Source of the DNA: Borrelia turicatae 91E135 | GTDB lineage: Bacteria; Spirochaetota; Spirochaetia; Borreliales; Borreliaceae | DNA: 34,098 bases | Assembly (NCBI RefSeq): GCF_000012085.2 | Contig: NZ_CP019364.1 | Coordinates: 1 to 34,098, forward strand | Direction of reading: 5' to 3' | Shown: positions 26,792 to 34,075 of the stretch, piece after piece | How the letters are laid out: the number at the start of each line of letters is the position of its first letter | Numbering within the stretch: the first letter of the stretch is position 1 | Position numbers and translations under genes: made by a program | The notes under the pieces: model-generated | Database searches by the model: none | What the model was told of the DNA's origin: nothing | The model's input: the letters and a program-made list of their open reading frames with translations, nothing else

Positions 26792-26826
26792 TTGCTATTT
26801 ACGGGTTTTGTAAATATAAATAGCAA
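26792..26826 (-). promoter_or_regulatory. Inverted repeat in the promoter region of the 26229 lipoprotein
   Basis: TTGCTATTTA and TAAATAGCAA are perfect 10-bp inverted copies around 15 bp, 36-70 bp upstream of the GTG, over the probable -35. A TATATAGTAT -10 candidate lies just downstream on the minus strand. Spacing of about two helical turns between arm centres suits a dimeric regulator. Confidence 0.5.
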
Positions 26827-27086
26827 TTATTTTATATTTTAGTGTTTAAACATTATACTTTAATAAATTTGAAAAACAAGGTGATTAATTTTAAATTAAA
26901 ATTTAATGAAAATTTGGTAAAGTTGTGATTGTATTTAACTTGTTCACAAAGAATTCTTTTTTTTTCTTCTGATGACATTATCTGTGTTTTTTTCTTGGAG
27001 AAAGGTTTTAAGGAAAAAAAGATAAAATTCTAATTTTTAGCAAGAAATGAAAGTAGTGATTTTATCTTAAAATTTTTTAAAAAAAA

Positions 27087-27114
27087 TTGAAAAATCGAAT
27101 TTTTGAAATAAAAT
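27087..27114 (+). promoter_or_regulatory. vsp promoter
   Basis: TTGAAA (27087-27092) and TAAAAT (27109-27114) with 16-bp spacing, ending 27 bp before the vsp ATG. The spacer contains the dyad AAAAATCGAATTTTT. Upstream, AAGATAAAAT and ATTTTATCTT form an inverted repeat (about 27018-27069), and T-runs occur near 26950-26990. This resembles expression-type vmp/ospC-class promoters. Confidence 0.65.
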
Positions 27115-27118
27115 TTTA

Positions 27119-27186
27119 GGTTAATAAGGAGGCACGTAATAATGAAAAGAATTACTTTAAGTGCGTTATTAATGACTTTATTTTTA
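27119..27186 (+). repeat. 5' homology block, copy 1 (vsp)
   Basis: 68 bp from GGTTAATAAGGAGG through the RBS and first 15 codons of vsp. It recurs at 31657-31724 with a single mismatch in the same orientation. It is equivalent to the upstream homology sequence that drives vmp gene conversion in relapsing-fever Borrelia. Confidence 0.85.
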
Positions 27187-27786
27187 CTCTTATCTTGTAA
27201 TAATTCAGCTACTACTCCTAAAGAAGGGCAAGCTGCTAAGCCTGATGGCACAATCCTTGACCTAGCTACAATAACTAAAAACATTACCGATGCTGTTGCT
27301 TTTGCTAAGAGTGTTAAAGACGTTCATACTTTAGTTAAATCCATTGATGAGCTTGCTAAAGCTATCGGGAAAAAAATTGGTGCCAATGGTCTTGAAACTG
27401 ATGCTGATAAGAATGCAAAATTAATTTCAGGAGCATATAGTGTAATATCAGCTGTAGATACTAAATTAGCATCATTAGAAAAAAAAGTTGGAATTTCTGA
27501 TGACTTAAAGGGAAAAATTACTACTGTTAAGAATGCAAGTACATCCTTTTTAACCAAGGCTAAATCAAAGACAGCTGATCTTGGTAAAGATGATGTTAAG
27601 GATGCTGATGCGAAGACAGCTATAGATATAGCAGATACTGGAGCCAAGGATAAAGGCGCGGAAGAGCTTATTAAACTCAATACAGCAATTGATGCTTTGT
27701 TAACTTCTGCTGAAGCTGCAGTAACAGCTGCAATAAATGCGCTTTCAACTCCTGCTAAGTCAGCATCTACTGTTCAATCTAACTAA
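27142..27786 (+). CDS. vsp: Variable small protein (Vsp), OspC-related lipoprotein
   Basis: A 214-residue outer-surface lipoprotein with signal MKRITLSALLMTLFLLLSC (lipidated Cys19). The mature part has the Vsp/OspC pattern: GTILDLATITKNITDAVAFAKSVKDVHTLVKSIDELAKAIGKKI, VGISDDLKGKITTVKNASTSF and an Ala/Lys-rich C-terminus. It is complete, with promoter 27087-27114, RBS AAGGAGG and terminator 27868-27899. It is therefore a likely expressed gene, either a blood-phase Vsp or the tick-phase Vtp; sequence alone does not tell which. It shares its 5' end with the mini-ORF before the third vlp. Downstream are two silent vlp cassettes. Confidence 0.9.
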   Translation: MKRITLSALLMTLFLLLSCNNSATTPKEGQAAKPDGTILDLATITKNITDAVAFAKSVKDVHTLVKSIDELAKAIGKKIGANGLETDADKNAKLISGAYSVISAVDTKLASLEKKVGISDDLKGKITTVKNASTSFLTKAKSKTADLGKDDVKDADAKTAIDIADTGAKDKGAEELIKLNTAIDALLTSAEAAVTAAINALSTPAKSASTVQSN

Positions 27787-27867
27787 GGATAAACAAGTTA
27801 ATTTATTATTATAAGATTACTTTTTAATTAATCGTAATTATCTGATAAAATAAAGTCTATAAATAAT

Positions 27868-27899
27868 AAGCTAGGAGTTTTTTTCTCTTAGCTTTTTTT
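27868..27899 (+). terminator. vsp terminator
   Basis: AAGCTAGGAG and CTCTTAGCTT pair with one G-T wobble around seven T, followed by TTTTT. It is a good intrinsic terminator about 80 bp after the vsp stop. Confidence 0.75.
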
Positions 27900-28033
27900 G
27901 TTTCTTTATTCTTTCTCTACTTGCTTTACTACTTTATTATACTTCTTTAGATTTCTTATGATTACTTATTAATTTTAGATTTATATTTATGTATTGTTTT
28001 TATCTTGTTTTATTACTTAATAATAACTTCTAT

Positions 28034-29044
28034 TTTTTATTTTTACTTCTTAGCTGTGGCAGTGGGAGTGCTAAGGTGGAAGATCCTAAAACCACATTCT
28101 TAAACTCTATTGCTAATTTGGGTAAAGGTTTCTTAGATGTTTTTACTTCCTTTTCTGATATGGTTGCTGGCGCTTTTGGTATTAAAGCTGACACTAAGAA
28201 ATCTGATATTGGTCAGTATTTCACTGATATTGAAAAGACTATGACATCTGTTAAAAAGAAATTACGAGATGAAGTTGTTACGAATGGGAATTACTCAAAA
28301 CTTAAATCTGTTGTTGATACATTTATCACTAACACATTAGACAAGATTGCAGAAGGAGCTAAAGAAGCGGCTAAAGGGGCTACTGGTGATGCTGCTATTG
28401 GTGGTGCTACTAAAGATGGTCAAGATCCTGCACCTGCAGAGGTTGCAAGTGTCAACTCCCTTGTTAAAGGAATTAAAGATATAGTTGGTGTGGTTCTAAA
28501 AAAGGGTGAAGGAGATGCAAGCGCTACTAAGACTGGTAACACAGAGCAAAAATCAATTGGTAAGTTGCTTGGTAAAAAGGATGATGGGACAGAAGCACAT
28601 GCTGCTGCTGCTAGTGCATCAATAGGAGCAGTAACTGGTGCTGATATTTTACAAGCTATTGCTAAGTCTGATGCAGTTTCTGATGATCCTAAAATTGAAA
28701 ACGCGAAAAATGCTGCTGACATTGCTGCTGCTAAGGCTGATGCTAATGGTAAAGATTTTGGAGATGGGCAGAAAGATGCAGTTATTGCTGCTGGTATTGC
28801 TTTAAGAGCCATGGCTAAGGATGGTAAGTTTGCTTCTAAGCAAAATGAAGATAAATCCGCTCATGCAGTGAATGGAGCAGCTGCTAGTGCTGTTGGTAAG
28901 ACTTTAAGTACTCTAATAATAGCAATAAGAAATACTGTTGATAGTGGATTGCAAACAATAAATGCAGTTCTTGCTACGGTTACACAAGAAGATAAGTCTG
29001 CAGAAGCTACTACACCTGCAGACGCAACAGCTAGTGGACAGTAA
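28034..29044 (+). pseudogene. vlp: Silent variable large protein (vlp) cassette 1
   Basis: The Vlp reading begins in the signal peptide (LFLLLSCGSGSAKVEDPKT) and runs about 336 codons through typical Vlp blocks: SIANLGKGFLDVFTSF, FGIKADTKKSDIGQYF, VKGIKDIVGVVLKKGEGDA, a variable middle, then AVIAAGIALRAMAKDGKFA and STLIIAIRNTVDSGL. The only upstream ATG (27989) gives an unrelated AT-rich N-terminus and has no RBS or promoter. I read it as an archival cassette without start, to be expressed only after recombination. It is highly similar to cassette 2 at 29146-30168 and lies in the same orientation as vsp. Confidence 0.85.
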
Positions 29045-29070
29045 CAATAAATAATGATTAATAACAAATA

Positions 29071-29130
29071 CATAACTAAATAAAGTCATTTGAGGAAAAC
29101 TCTTCTCTTCATAAGAATTGTTTTCCTTTT
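29071..29130 (+). terminator. Repeated terminator element after vlp cassette 1 (copy 1)
   Basis: A 60-bp element with a GGAAAAC/GTTTTCC stem (29094-29100 and 29120-29126), an inner TTCT/AGAA pairing and a T-run. It is repeated with one difference at 30184-30243. Both copies lie the same way, just after a vlp cassette, so they may also serve as downstream homology for gene conversion. Confidence 0.75.
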
Positions 29131-29145
29131 ATTTATATTATATTA

Positions 29146-30168
29146 ATGACTTTATTTTTACTTCTTAGCTGTGGCAGTGGGAGTGCTAAGGTGGAAGATC
29201 CTAAAACCTTATTCTTAACTTCTATTGCTAATTTAGGTAAAGGCTTCTTAGATGTTTTTACTTCACTTTCTGATATGGTTGCTGGGGCTTTTGGCATTAA
29301 AGCTGAGACTAAGAAGTCTGACATTGGTCAGTACTTCACTGATATTGAAACTACTATAAACACAGTTAAAAAGAAGTTACAAGAGGAAGTTGCTACGAAT
29401 GGTAACTATCTAAAGATAAAGGGAGTAGTTGATACATTTATCACTAACACATTAGATAAAATAGCAGAAGGGGCTAAAACAGCAGCTAAAGGGGCTACTA
29501 CTGATGTTGTTATTGGTAATGCTAAACAAAATGAGGATGCTGTACCTGGAGAAACAGCAAGTGTAAATGCTCTTGTTAAAGGAATTAAAACTATTGTTGA
29601 CGTAGTTTTAAAAGATAATGAAGGAAATCCAGATGCTACTAAAACCGCAGATACTGAAAAAAAGTCAGTTGGTAATTTGCTTGCTAAAGGAAGTGCTAAT
29701 GATGGAACAGAAGCACAAGCTGCTGCAGCTAGTGCTTCAATCGGAGCTATAACTGGCGCTGACATTCTAAAAGCTATTGCTAAGTCTGAGAAAGCTACTG
29801 CAAATAAAGATATTAATGTAGTAAATAATGCGGCAGAGATTGCGATTGCTAAAAATGATAGTGCTACTAAAACTCTTGATGCAGCACAAAAGGACGCAGT
29901 TATTGCAGCAGGGATAGCATTGCGAGCAATGGCTAAGGATGGTAAATTTGCTGCTAAACAAAATGAAGAGAAATCTGCTCATGCAGTTAATGGTGCTGTT
30001 GCTAGTTCTGTTGGTAAGACTTTAAGTACTCTTATTATTGCTATTAGAAATACTGTTGATACTGGTTTAAAAACGATAAGTGATGCTCTTGCTACAGTTA
30101 CACAAGAAGATAAATCTGCAGATTCTACTACACCTGCAGATGCAACAGCTATTGGACAGCAACAATAA
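29146..30168 (+). pseudogene. vlp: Silent variable large protein (vlp) cassette 2
   Basis: 340 codons, closely similar to cassette 1 over its whole length: SCGSGSAKVEDPKTLFLTSIANLGKGFLDVF, FGIKAETKKSDIGQYF, VKGIKTIVDVVLKDNEGNPDATKTADTEKK, AVIAAGIALRAMAKDGKFAAKQNEEKSAH. The ATG at 29146 yields a signal of only eight residues before Cys9, without the basic N-region, and there is no RBS. The start corresponds to codon 11 of the vsp leader (MTLFLLLSC), i.e. a truncated homology block. It is probably silent and serves as a donor for recombination. Differences from cassette 1 cluster in the middle region. Confidence 0.85.
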
Positions 30169-30183
30169 AGAATTATTAATAAA

Positions 30184-30243
30184 CATAACTAAATAAAGTC
30201 ATTTGAGGAAAACTTTTCTCTTCATAAGAATTGTTTTCCTTTT
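30184..30243 (+). terminator. Repeated terminator element (copy 2)
   Basis: Same 60-bp element as 29071-29130 with one base changed; stem GGAAAAC/GTTTTCC and trailing T-run intact. It marks the end of vlp cassette 2. Confidence 0.75.
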
Positions 30244-30314
30244 TTACTATCTGTAATAATACTCAGGTTTAAATAGTATTGATAGCAATCCTTTAACAAC
30301 ATATACTAAGGTAA

Positions 30315-30716
30315 GTAAATGTTGTTATTAAGATTGTATTTGAGCTTTTTGATAAACCAAAAGAAATTGACCTAACACTTTATTTTGAAGATAGGGATAA
30401 CACTTCTGGGCATGGGAATGTGACTAAAATCTTTCTTAATCTTAGAGAAGGTATGAGTCATAAGTTTAAAATTGCTCCAATTAAACCTATAAGTAATAAA
30501 TTTACGAAAATTGCTACGTTAATAGAACCATTTGCTACATCTAAACTTAGTATTATGGATTATTCAAGTAAGTCAGCTATATCTGATATTTATAAGTACA
30601 AAGGAGATGGTAAGAGTGATGATGATTTATTAGATAGCCTCTCAGCATCATATATGTTATTGACTTTGGGAGTGCGTAATCTTAAAGCACATTTTACTAA
30701 AATAAGGTTCCTATAA
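30315..30716 (+). pseudogene. 3' fragment of a cp32-type phage terminase large subunit
   Basis: An open frame from just after a TAA (30312-30314) to 30716. It reads like the C-terminal third of the PBSX-type terminase large subunit of Borrelia cp32 prophages: FDKPKEIDLTLYFEDRDN, GMSHKFKIAPIKPISNKFTKIATLIEPF, DGKSDDDLLDSLSASYMLLTLGVRNL and the end AHFTKIRFL. The ATPase part is missing and the only in-frame start is an internal GTG (30420) without RBS, so it is a remnant. It shows that cp32-derived DNA recombined into this vlp region. Confidence 0.65.
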
Positions 30717-30756
30717 CACTTAAAATATTATATAATAATTATATAAGGAGTGTTTT

Positions 30757-31452
30757 ATGGGACTTGCTCAACCAGTAGTTACTCAACAAATGGTTATAGC
30801 AGAACTTACCAAGGCTGGTATTAATAGAGATATTGCTATTGATCTGTCTTACAGATATTATCGTAATGAACTGACTTATAAAGATATTGAATTCTTAAAA
30901 GAAAACTTTGATATAAAGCTTGAAAAAGTTGAAGCTCTTTTACAAGCTGAGATTCAAAGGGTTGAGACAACATTAAAATCCGATATTAAAGACCTGGATA
31001 ATAAATTCGATACTAAATTCAATGAACTTGATAACAAGATTAATACTGTTGAGAATAATCTTAACATCAAGATTGAAAAAGTTGAAGCTCTTTTACAAGC
31101 TGAGATTAAATCTGTCAAGACTGAACTTGATAATAAAATAGATACTAAATTCAATGAACTCGATACCAAAATAGATACAGTTGAGAATAATCTTAATAAT
31201 AAGATTGATAACGTTAGAAGTGAATTAAAATCCGATATTAAAGACCTGGATAATAAGATTGATAATGTTAGAAATGAGGTTTCTCTTGTTCGAAAAGATA
31301 TGGAAATTAACAGAATGGAGCTTGATAATAAACTTGATAAAACTGCATCAGAATTTAAAAGTACATCAAGACTACATAATTGGATGTTTGGAACTCTAAT
31401 TACCCTTAATATAGGAATATTTTTAGCATTAATATCATTATTAGTAAAGTAA
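30757..31452 (+). CDS. bdr: Bdr family repeat protein
   Basis: 231 residues, inner-membrane anchored by a C-terminal hydrophobic segment (about 208-229, MFGTLITLNIGIFLALISLL). The N-terminus QPVVTQQMVIAELTKAGINRDIAIDLSYRYY is the Bdr signature. The middle is a coiled coil built from repeated units: EKVEALLQAEI at 56-66 and 107-117, SDIKDLDNK at 75-83 and 159-167, and DTKFNELD at 85-92 and 129-136. GGAG lies before the ATG, and TATAAT upstream. Bdr genes are multicopy and often cp32-linked, which fits the terminase remnant before it. Function unknown; the length varies by repeat number. Confidence 0.88.
   Translation: MGLAQPVVTQQMVIAELTKAGINRDIAIDLSYRYYRNELTYKDIEFLKENFDIKLEKVEALLQAEIQRVETTLKSDIKDLDNKFDTKFNELDNKINTVENNLNIKIEKVEALLQAEIKSVKTELDNKIDTKFNELDTKIDTVENNLNNKIDNVRSELKSDIKDLDNKIDNVRNEVSLVRKDMEINRMELDNKLDKTASEFKSTSRLHNWMFGTLITLNIGIFLALISLLVK
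30922..31256 (+). repeat. Direct repeats inside bdr
   Basis: A 33-bp unit at 30922-30954 is identical to 31075-31107, and another 33-bp unit at 30972-31004 is identical to 31224-31256. Shorter related units encode DNK/DTK heptads between them. Exact identity at DNA level points to recent slippage or recombination. Confidence 0.8.
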
Positions 31453-31475
31453 ATTTATTTACCTAGTCCCTTCTT

Positions 31476-31503
31476 TAATTGACCTTCTGTCAATTATTTT
31501 TTA
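31476..31503 (+). terminator. bdr terminator
   Basis: TAATTGAC and GTCAATTA form a perfect 8-bp stem with loop CTTCT followed by TTTTTT, 24 bp after the bdr stop. Two further AT-rich dyads follow (AACAAAA/TTTTGTT about 31518-31543, and ACAAT/ATTGT about 31543-31565). Confidence 0.75.
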
Positions 31504-31656
31504 GTCATTTTTTTAACAAAATTATTTAAATTTTTGTTAAAAACAATCAATTTTATTAATTGTTGTATCACGCACAGCCTCTGTAAGATTATAGTGCCTA
31601 TACTTTTAGTTTTTGTTTTTATGCTTATCAAAACTTGTTAGCCATCTTTTCCCTAT

Positions 31657-31724
31657 GGTTAATAAGGAGGCACGTAATAATGAAAAGAATTACTTTAAGT
31701 GCGTTATTGATGACTTTATTTTTA
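31657..31724 (+). repeat. 5' homology block, copy 2 (before third vlp)
   Basis: 68-bp direct repeat of 27119-27186 with one mismatch, carrying RBS, ATG and the first 15 codons of the vsp signal peptide. After it the sequence drops six bases relative to vsp and joins TCTTGCAATAAGGAGGG, leading to the vlp start. Confidence 0.85.
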
Positions 31725-31748
31725 TCTTGCAATAAGGAGGGACTATAA
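31680..31748 (+). CDS. 22-residue vsp-leader mini-lipoprotein ORF
   Basis: A short frame encoding MKRITLSALLMTLFLSCNKEGL, with the same AAGGAGG ribosome binding site as vsp. It has a full signal peptide and lipobox (LFLSC) but only five residues after the Cys. Its 3' end contains the RBS AAGGAGGG of the following vlp, whose ATG comes one base after the TAA. It would therefore work as a coupled leader peptide for the vlp, or is the scar of an unequal recombination between a vsp 5' end and a vlp. Confidence 0.6.
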   Translation: MKRITLSALLMTLFLSCNKEGL

Positions 31749-31749
31749 T

Positions 31750-32811
31750 ATGAAGCATAGATTAAATGAGAGAATTAAAAACTTTAATATAACTATACTT
31801 ATATCTTTGTTCTTACTTCTTAGCTGTGGCAGTGGTCAACTTCAAGCTGGTAAGGATGGCGAGGCAGCTACAGGTGGAAGCAGTTTAAGTGCAGTAATTT
31901 CAATCTCAAGACAATTGTTTTTGGATGCTTTTGTTTCTTTTGGAAATTTATTAAAAGGATTACTTGGTCTTACTGTAGATACAACTAAGAAAGAAGTGGG
32001 AGAACAATTGGGTAAGCTTGGAGAAGCAGTACAATTAGTTAAAGTTAAATTAGAAGAGCTAAAGGGAAATGAACAGTTTAATTTAATAAAAGACAAAGCT
32101 GAAAGTACAATAAATAAGGCAATTGGTACTTTAGGAAAGATATTTGAAGGAGCAAGTAAAATTAAGGATGCTACTGGTAGTGCTAATGGTAAAGTTGGTG
32201 GTAAAGTTGATGATACTGAGAATGCAGCACCAGCAAATACAGAAAGTGTAAAGGGTCTTGTTGAAGGGATTAACTTAATTTATGAAGCAGCAAAGGAAAT
32301 TGGTGTTGATCTAAAAGGAAATGCTAATAAGCAGATTGAGGATTCTAAAGAGATTGCAAAGTTATTTAAAGACACTGGTGATGTTGGTGCTGATGCTAAG
32401 GCACTAAGTGGAGCCAAGAGAGCAGTAATTGCAGCTAGTGGTTCAGATATATTAGCTGCAATTGAAGCAGCTAAGGATACAAGTAAGCAAGCAGGTAATA
32501 TTAGTGCAGCAAAAAATGCTTATGACATTGCAGTTGCTAATAAAGATAATACAGATGCAGGTGCTGATGTTAGGGACAAAGGGCCAGTAATAGCAGCCGG
32601 TTTAGCTTTGAGAGCTATGGCAAAGGATGGTAAATTAGCAACTGTTGCTACTCATGCACCAGGACAAGCAGTGAATGCAGTATTAATAGGAGTAGTTGGT
32701 AAAACTGTAAATGAGATAGTATCTATTGTAAGAAGAACAGTTGATAAATGTTTAAAAGATGTTGATGATTGCATAAAAGAAGATTCCAGTAGTGTAGTGA
32801 AAGCTAAGTAA
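31750..32811 (+). CDS. vlp: Variable large protein (Vlp), complete, second subfamily
   Basis: A 353-residue surface lipoprotein with a complete signal (MKHRLNERIKNFNITILISLFLLLSC, Cys26) and its own RBS AAGGAGGG. The mature protein has a Vlp layout but differs from the two silent cassettes: GSGQLQAGKDGEAATGGSSLSAVISISRQLFLDAFVSFGNLLKGLLG, DTTKKEVGEQLGKLGEAV, VKGLVEGINLIYEAAKEIG, then GPVIAAGLALRAMAKDGKLA and EIVSIVRRTVDKCLKDVDDCIKE. It therefore belongs to another Vlp subfamily, which I do not name. I see no clear promoter upstream of the leader ORF, so it may be silent unless recombination places it behind the vsp promoter. Confidence 0.85.
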   Translation: MKHRLNERIKNFNITILISLFLLLSCGSGQLQAGKDGEAATGGSSLSAVISISRQLFLDAFVSFGNLLKGLLGLTVDTTKKEVGEQLGKLGEAVQLVKVKLEELKGNEQFNLIKDKAESTINKAIGTLGKIFEGASKIKDATGSANGKVGGKVDDTENAAPANTESVKGLVEGINLIYEAAKEIGVDLKGNANKQIEDSKEIAKLFKDTGDVGADAKALSGAKRAVIAASGSDILAAIEAAKDTSKQAGNISAAKNAYDIAVANKDNTDAGADVRDKGPVIAAGLALRAMAKDGKLATVATHAPGQAVNAVLIGVVGKTVNEIVSIVRRTVDKCLKDVDDCIKEDSSSVVKAK

Positions 32812-32853
32812 TATAGTGTGGTGTTTAAATTATTCATTGGAATGAGTTTTGAC

Positions 32854-32890
32854 AAGCAGGAATTCTTACAAGGAATCCCTGCTTTTTTTT
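32854..32890 (+). terminator. Terminator of the complete vlp
   Basis: AAGCAGGAATTC (32854-32865) pairs with GAATCCCTGCTT (32873-32884) with one mismatch, followed by TTTTTT. It is a classic intrinsic terminator. Confidence 0.8.
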
Positions 32891-32997
32891 AATTTACTAC
32901 CTTATCTCCTGCTGATTAATAAAAATAAGATATAGAATACAAATTAGGCTTATCTTGAGGGTTGCTTTTTATTCTTACTTTTAAGTAATTAATCTAT

Positions 32998-33264
32998 CTA
33001 TCTTGTTGTTTTTGGATCTCTTGTTTGCTCTATTTTTCTTTTGTTTTTTAAAGTGTTGCCTTTATTGTCTTTCACTTCTATTGATAACTTATTGACTGCT
33101 GTTATTTTTATGAACGTAGTGCTATCCCGCTCTTTAATATATTTCTTTTCCTTATCCAATATCCGAATAAGTACAAGAGTAATTGTGTTGTCAAAGGGAC
33201 TTATGGAGAGAATATATAAGTTGAAAGTAGAACATCTGTTATTAAAGCAAGGAATGGTAGACGT
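32998..33264 (-). pseudogene. Start-less reading frame remnant
   Basis: 88 codons open on the minus strand with no ATG. The lower part reads like protein (LVLIRILDKEKKYIKERD, then FIKITAVNKLSIEVKDNKGN). A plus-strand ORF at 33041-33268 overlaps it and looks less protein-like. A short plus-strand fragment with KREKIEKEREEE follows near 33290. The flanks 32891-32997 and 33265-33442 otherwise show no gene. I infer decayed phage or plasmid genes; family unknown. Confidence 0.25.
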
Positions 33265-33442
33265 TTAAGTCTTGAGAAGAGAGAAAAAATAGAGAAGGAA
33301 AGAGAAGAAGAGATATGTCTATAATAATTTCAACAAACAGGGTTAATTATTATTATCGAAGTTAATCCCATGTGTTTCAAACTCATCATCATATGAATAT
33401 ATTCCTTTGTAAAACTGGAAGTATGATTCTTTACTAAACCTG

Positions 33443-33700
33443 TTAATCATGCAAGACCAAACTCACGAAGCATACCGGAACGTTTAAGCTCAATCCTATG
33501 TAATAGTAAAGCAGTAGAGACGCTTGATTAACATCTAATGTGTCAATGTTAATACCACGTGTACTAAGTATCATTCCAAGTAGATCTGTCTGATTTTTAA
33601 ATTTTTCAAAACTTAAAATTTCGTCAGTTATACTTAAGAGAGCTTTAATTTTTAAGTAAAGCTCCCCAAATCTTCCAGATGATTCTACATCACTATCCAT
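33443..33700 (-). CDS. Short phage-like protein, probably truncated
   Basis: 85 residues from ATG 33700 with AAGGGA upstream. The first 73 residues look like a helical domain (GRFGELYLKIKALLSITDEILSFEKF, LLGMILSTRGINIDTLDVNQASLLLYYYIG), while the last dozen (VPVCFVSLVLHD) look out of frame, so a frameshift or junction near 33480 is likely. It follows the 33714-33845 frame by 13 bp on the same strand, like neighbouring structural genes of cp32-type prophages. I cannot assign the exact cp32 family. Confidence 0.4.
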   Translation of the reverse strand: MDSDVESSGRFGELYLKIKALLSITDEILSFEKFKNQTDLLGMILSTRGINIDTLDVNQASLLLYYYIGLSLNVPVCFVSLVLHD

Positions 33701-33713
33701 AAGTTACAATCCC

Positions 33714-33845
33714 TTAACTTTGTTTAATATCAACTCTTAAAATAGTATTATCTATTGCCAAGAGTCCACCAAGTACAAAATCAAGGTATGAATGTGCAAT
33801 ACCAGTTGGATCTTCATCAACATGTTTATTTGGTATTGGCAACAT
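33714..33845 (-). pseudogene. Fragment of a phage-like gene
   Basis: 43 codons, from an ATG without RBS: DEDPTGIAHSYLDFVLGGL, then LLAIDNTILRVDIKQS, stop. The sequence is well formed but far too short for a structural protein, and the upstream DNA (33846-34098) has no matching frame, so it is probably the 3' end of a larger gene. It is paired with 33443-33700. Confidence 0.35.
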
Positions 33846-34026
33846 TGTGTTTACTTGTTTTTAACTTTAGTAATTTTGGATTTAATGGATAAATTAGTAT
33901 CTGATTTTTTAGTAAATGACTTGTCTTTAAGTAGACTTCTTGTTTATTATTAACAGCCTGAATTGTATTAATAAGGAAGTCTTTCTATGAATAAGTTGAA
34001 GAATAAACATTAGATGATGAATTTGT

Positions 34027-34075
34027 TATTGCATATGGTTCAACAAGTTTCAAACTTGTTGAACCATATGCAATA
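34027..34075. repeat. Perfect 24-bp inverted repeat with one-base centre
   Basis: TATTGCATATGGTTCAACAA plus GTTT is mirrored exactly around C34051, with weaker matching for several bases beyond (TTTGT against GCAAA). It can extrude as a long cruciform. It is not AT-only like Borrelia telomeres, and the two flanks diverge, so a read-through of a hairpin end is unlikely. Confidence 0.8.

Noticed and set aside
27324-29982. Minus-strand ORFs across the vsp and vlp genes
   Set aside because: Ala-rich antisense frames are a by-product of the Ala/Lys-rich coding strand; no signals support them.
30922-31256. CRISPR-like repeat array
   Set aside because: Repeats are inside the bdr coding frame, in phase with coiled-coil heptads, with no regular spacers or cas genes.
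33041-33268. Plus-strand ORF of 75 codons
   Set aside because: No RBS and low protein likeness; the opposite strand reads more like a decayed protein across the same interval.
34027-34075. Assembly read-through of a hairpin telomere
   Set aside because: Identity stops after 24 bp and the flanks diverge, and the arms are not the AT-rich telomere type; a read-through would give long perfect inverted copies.
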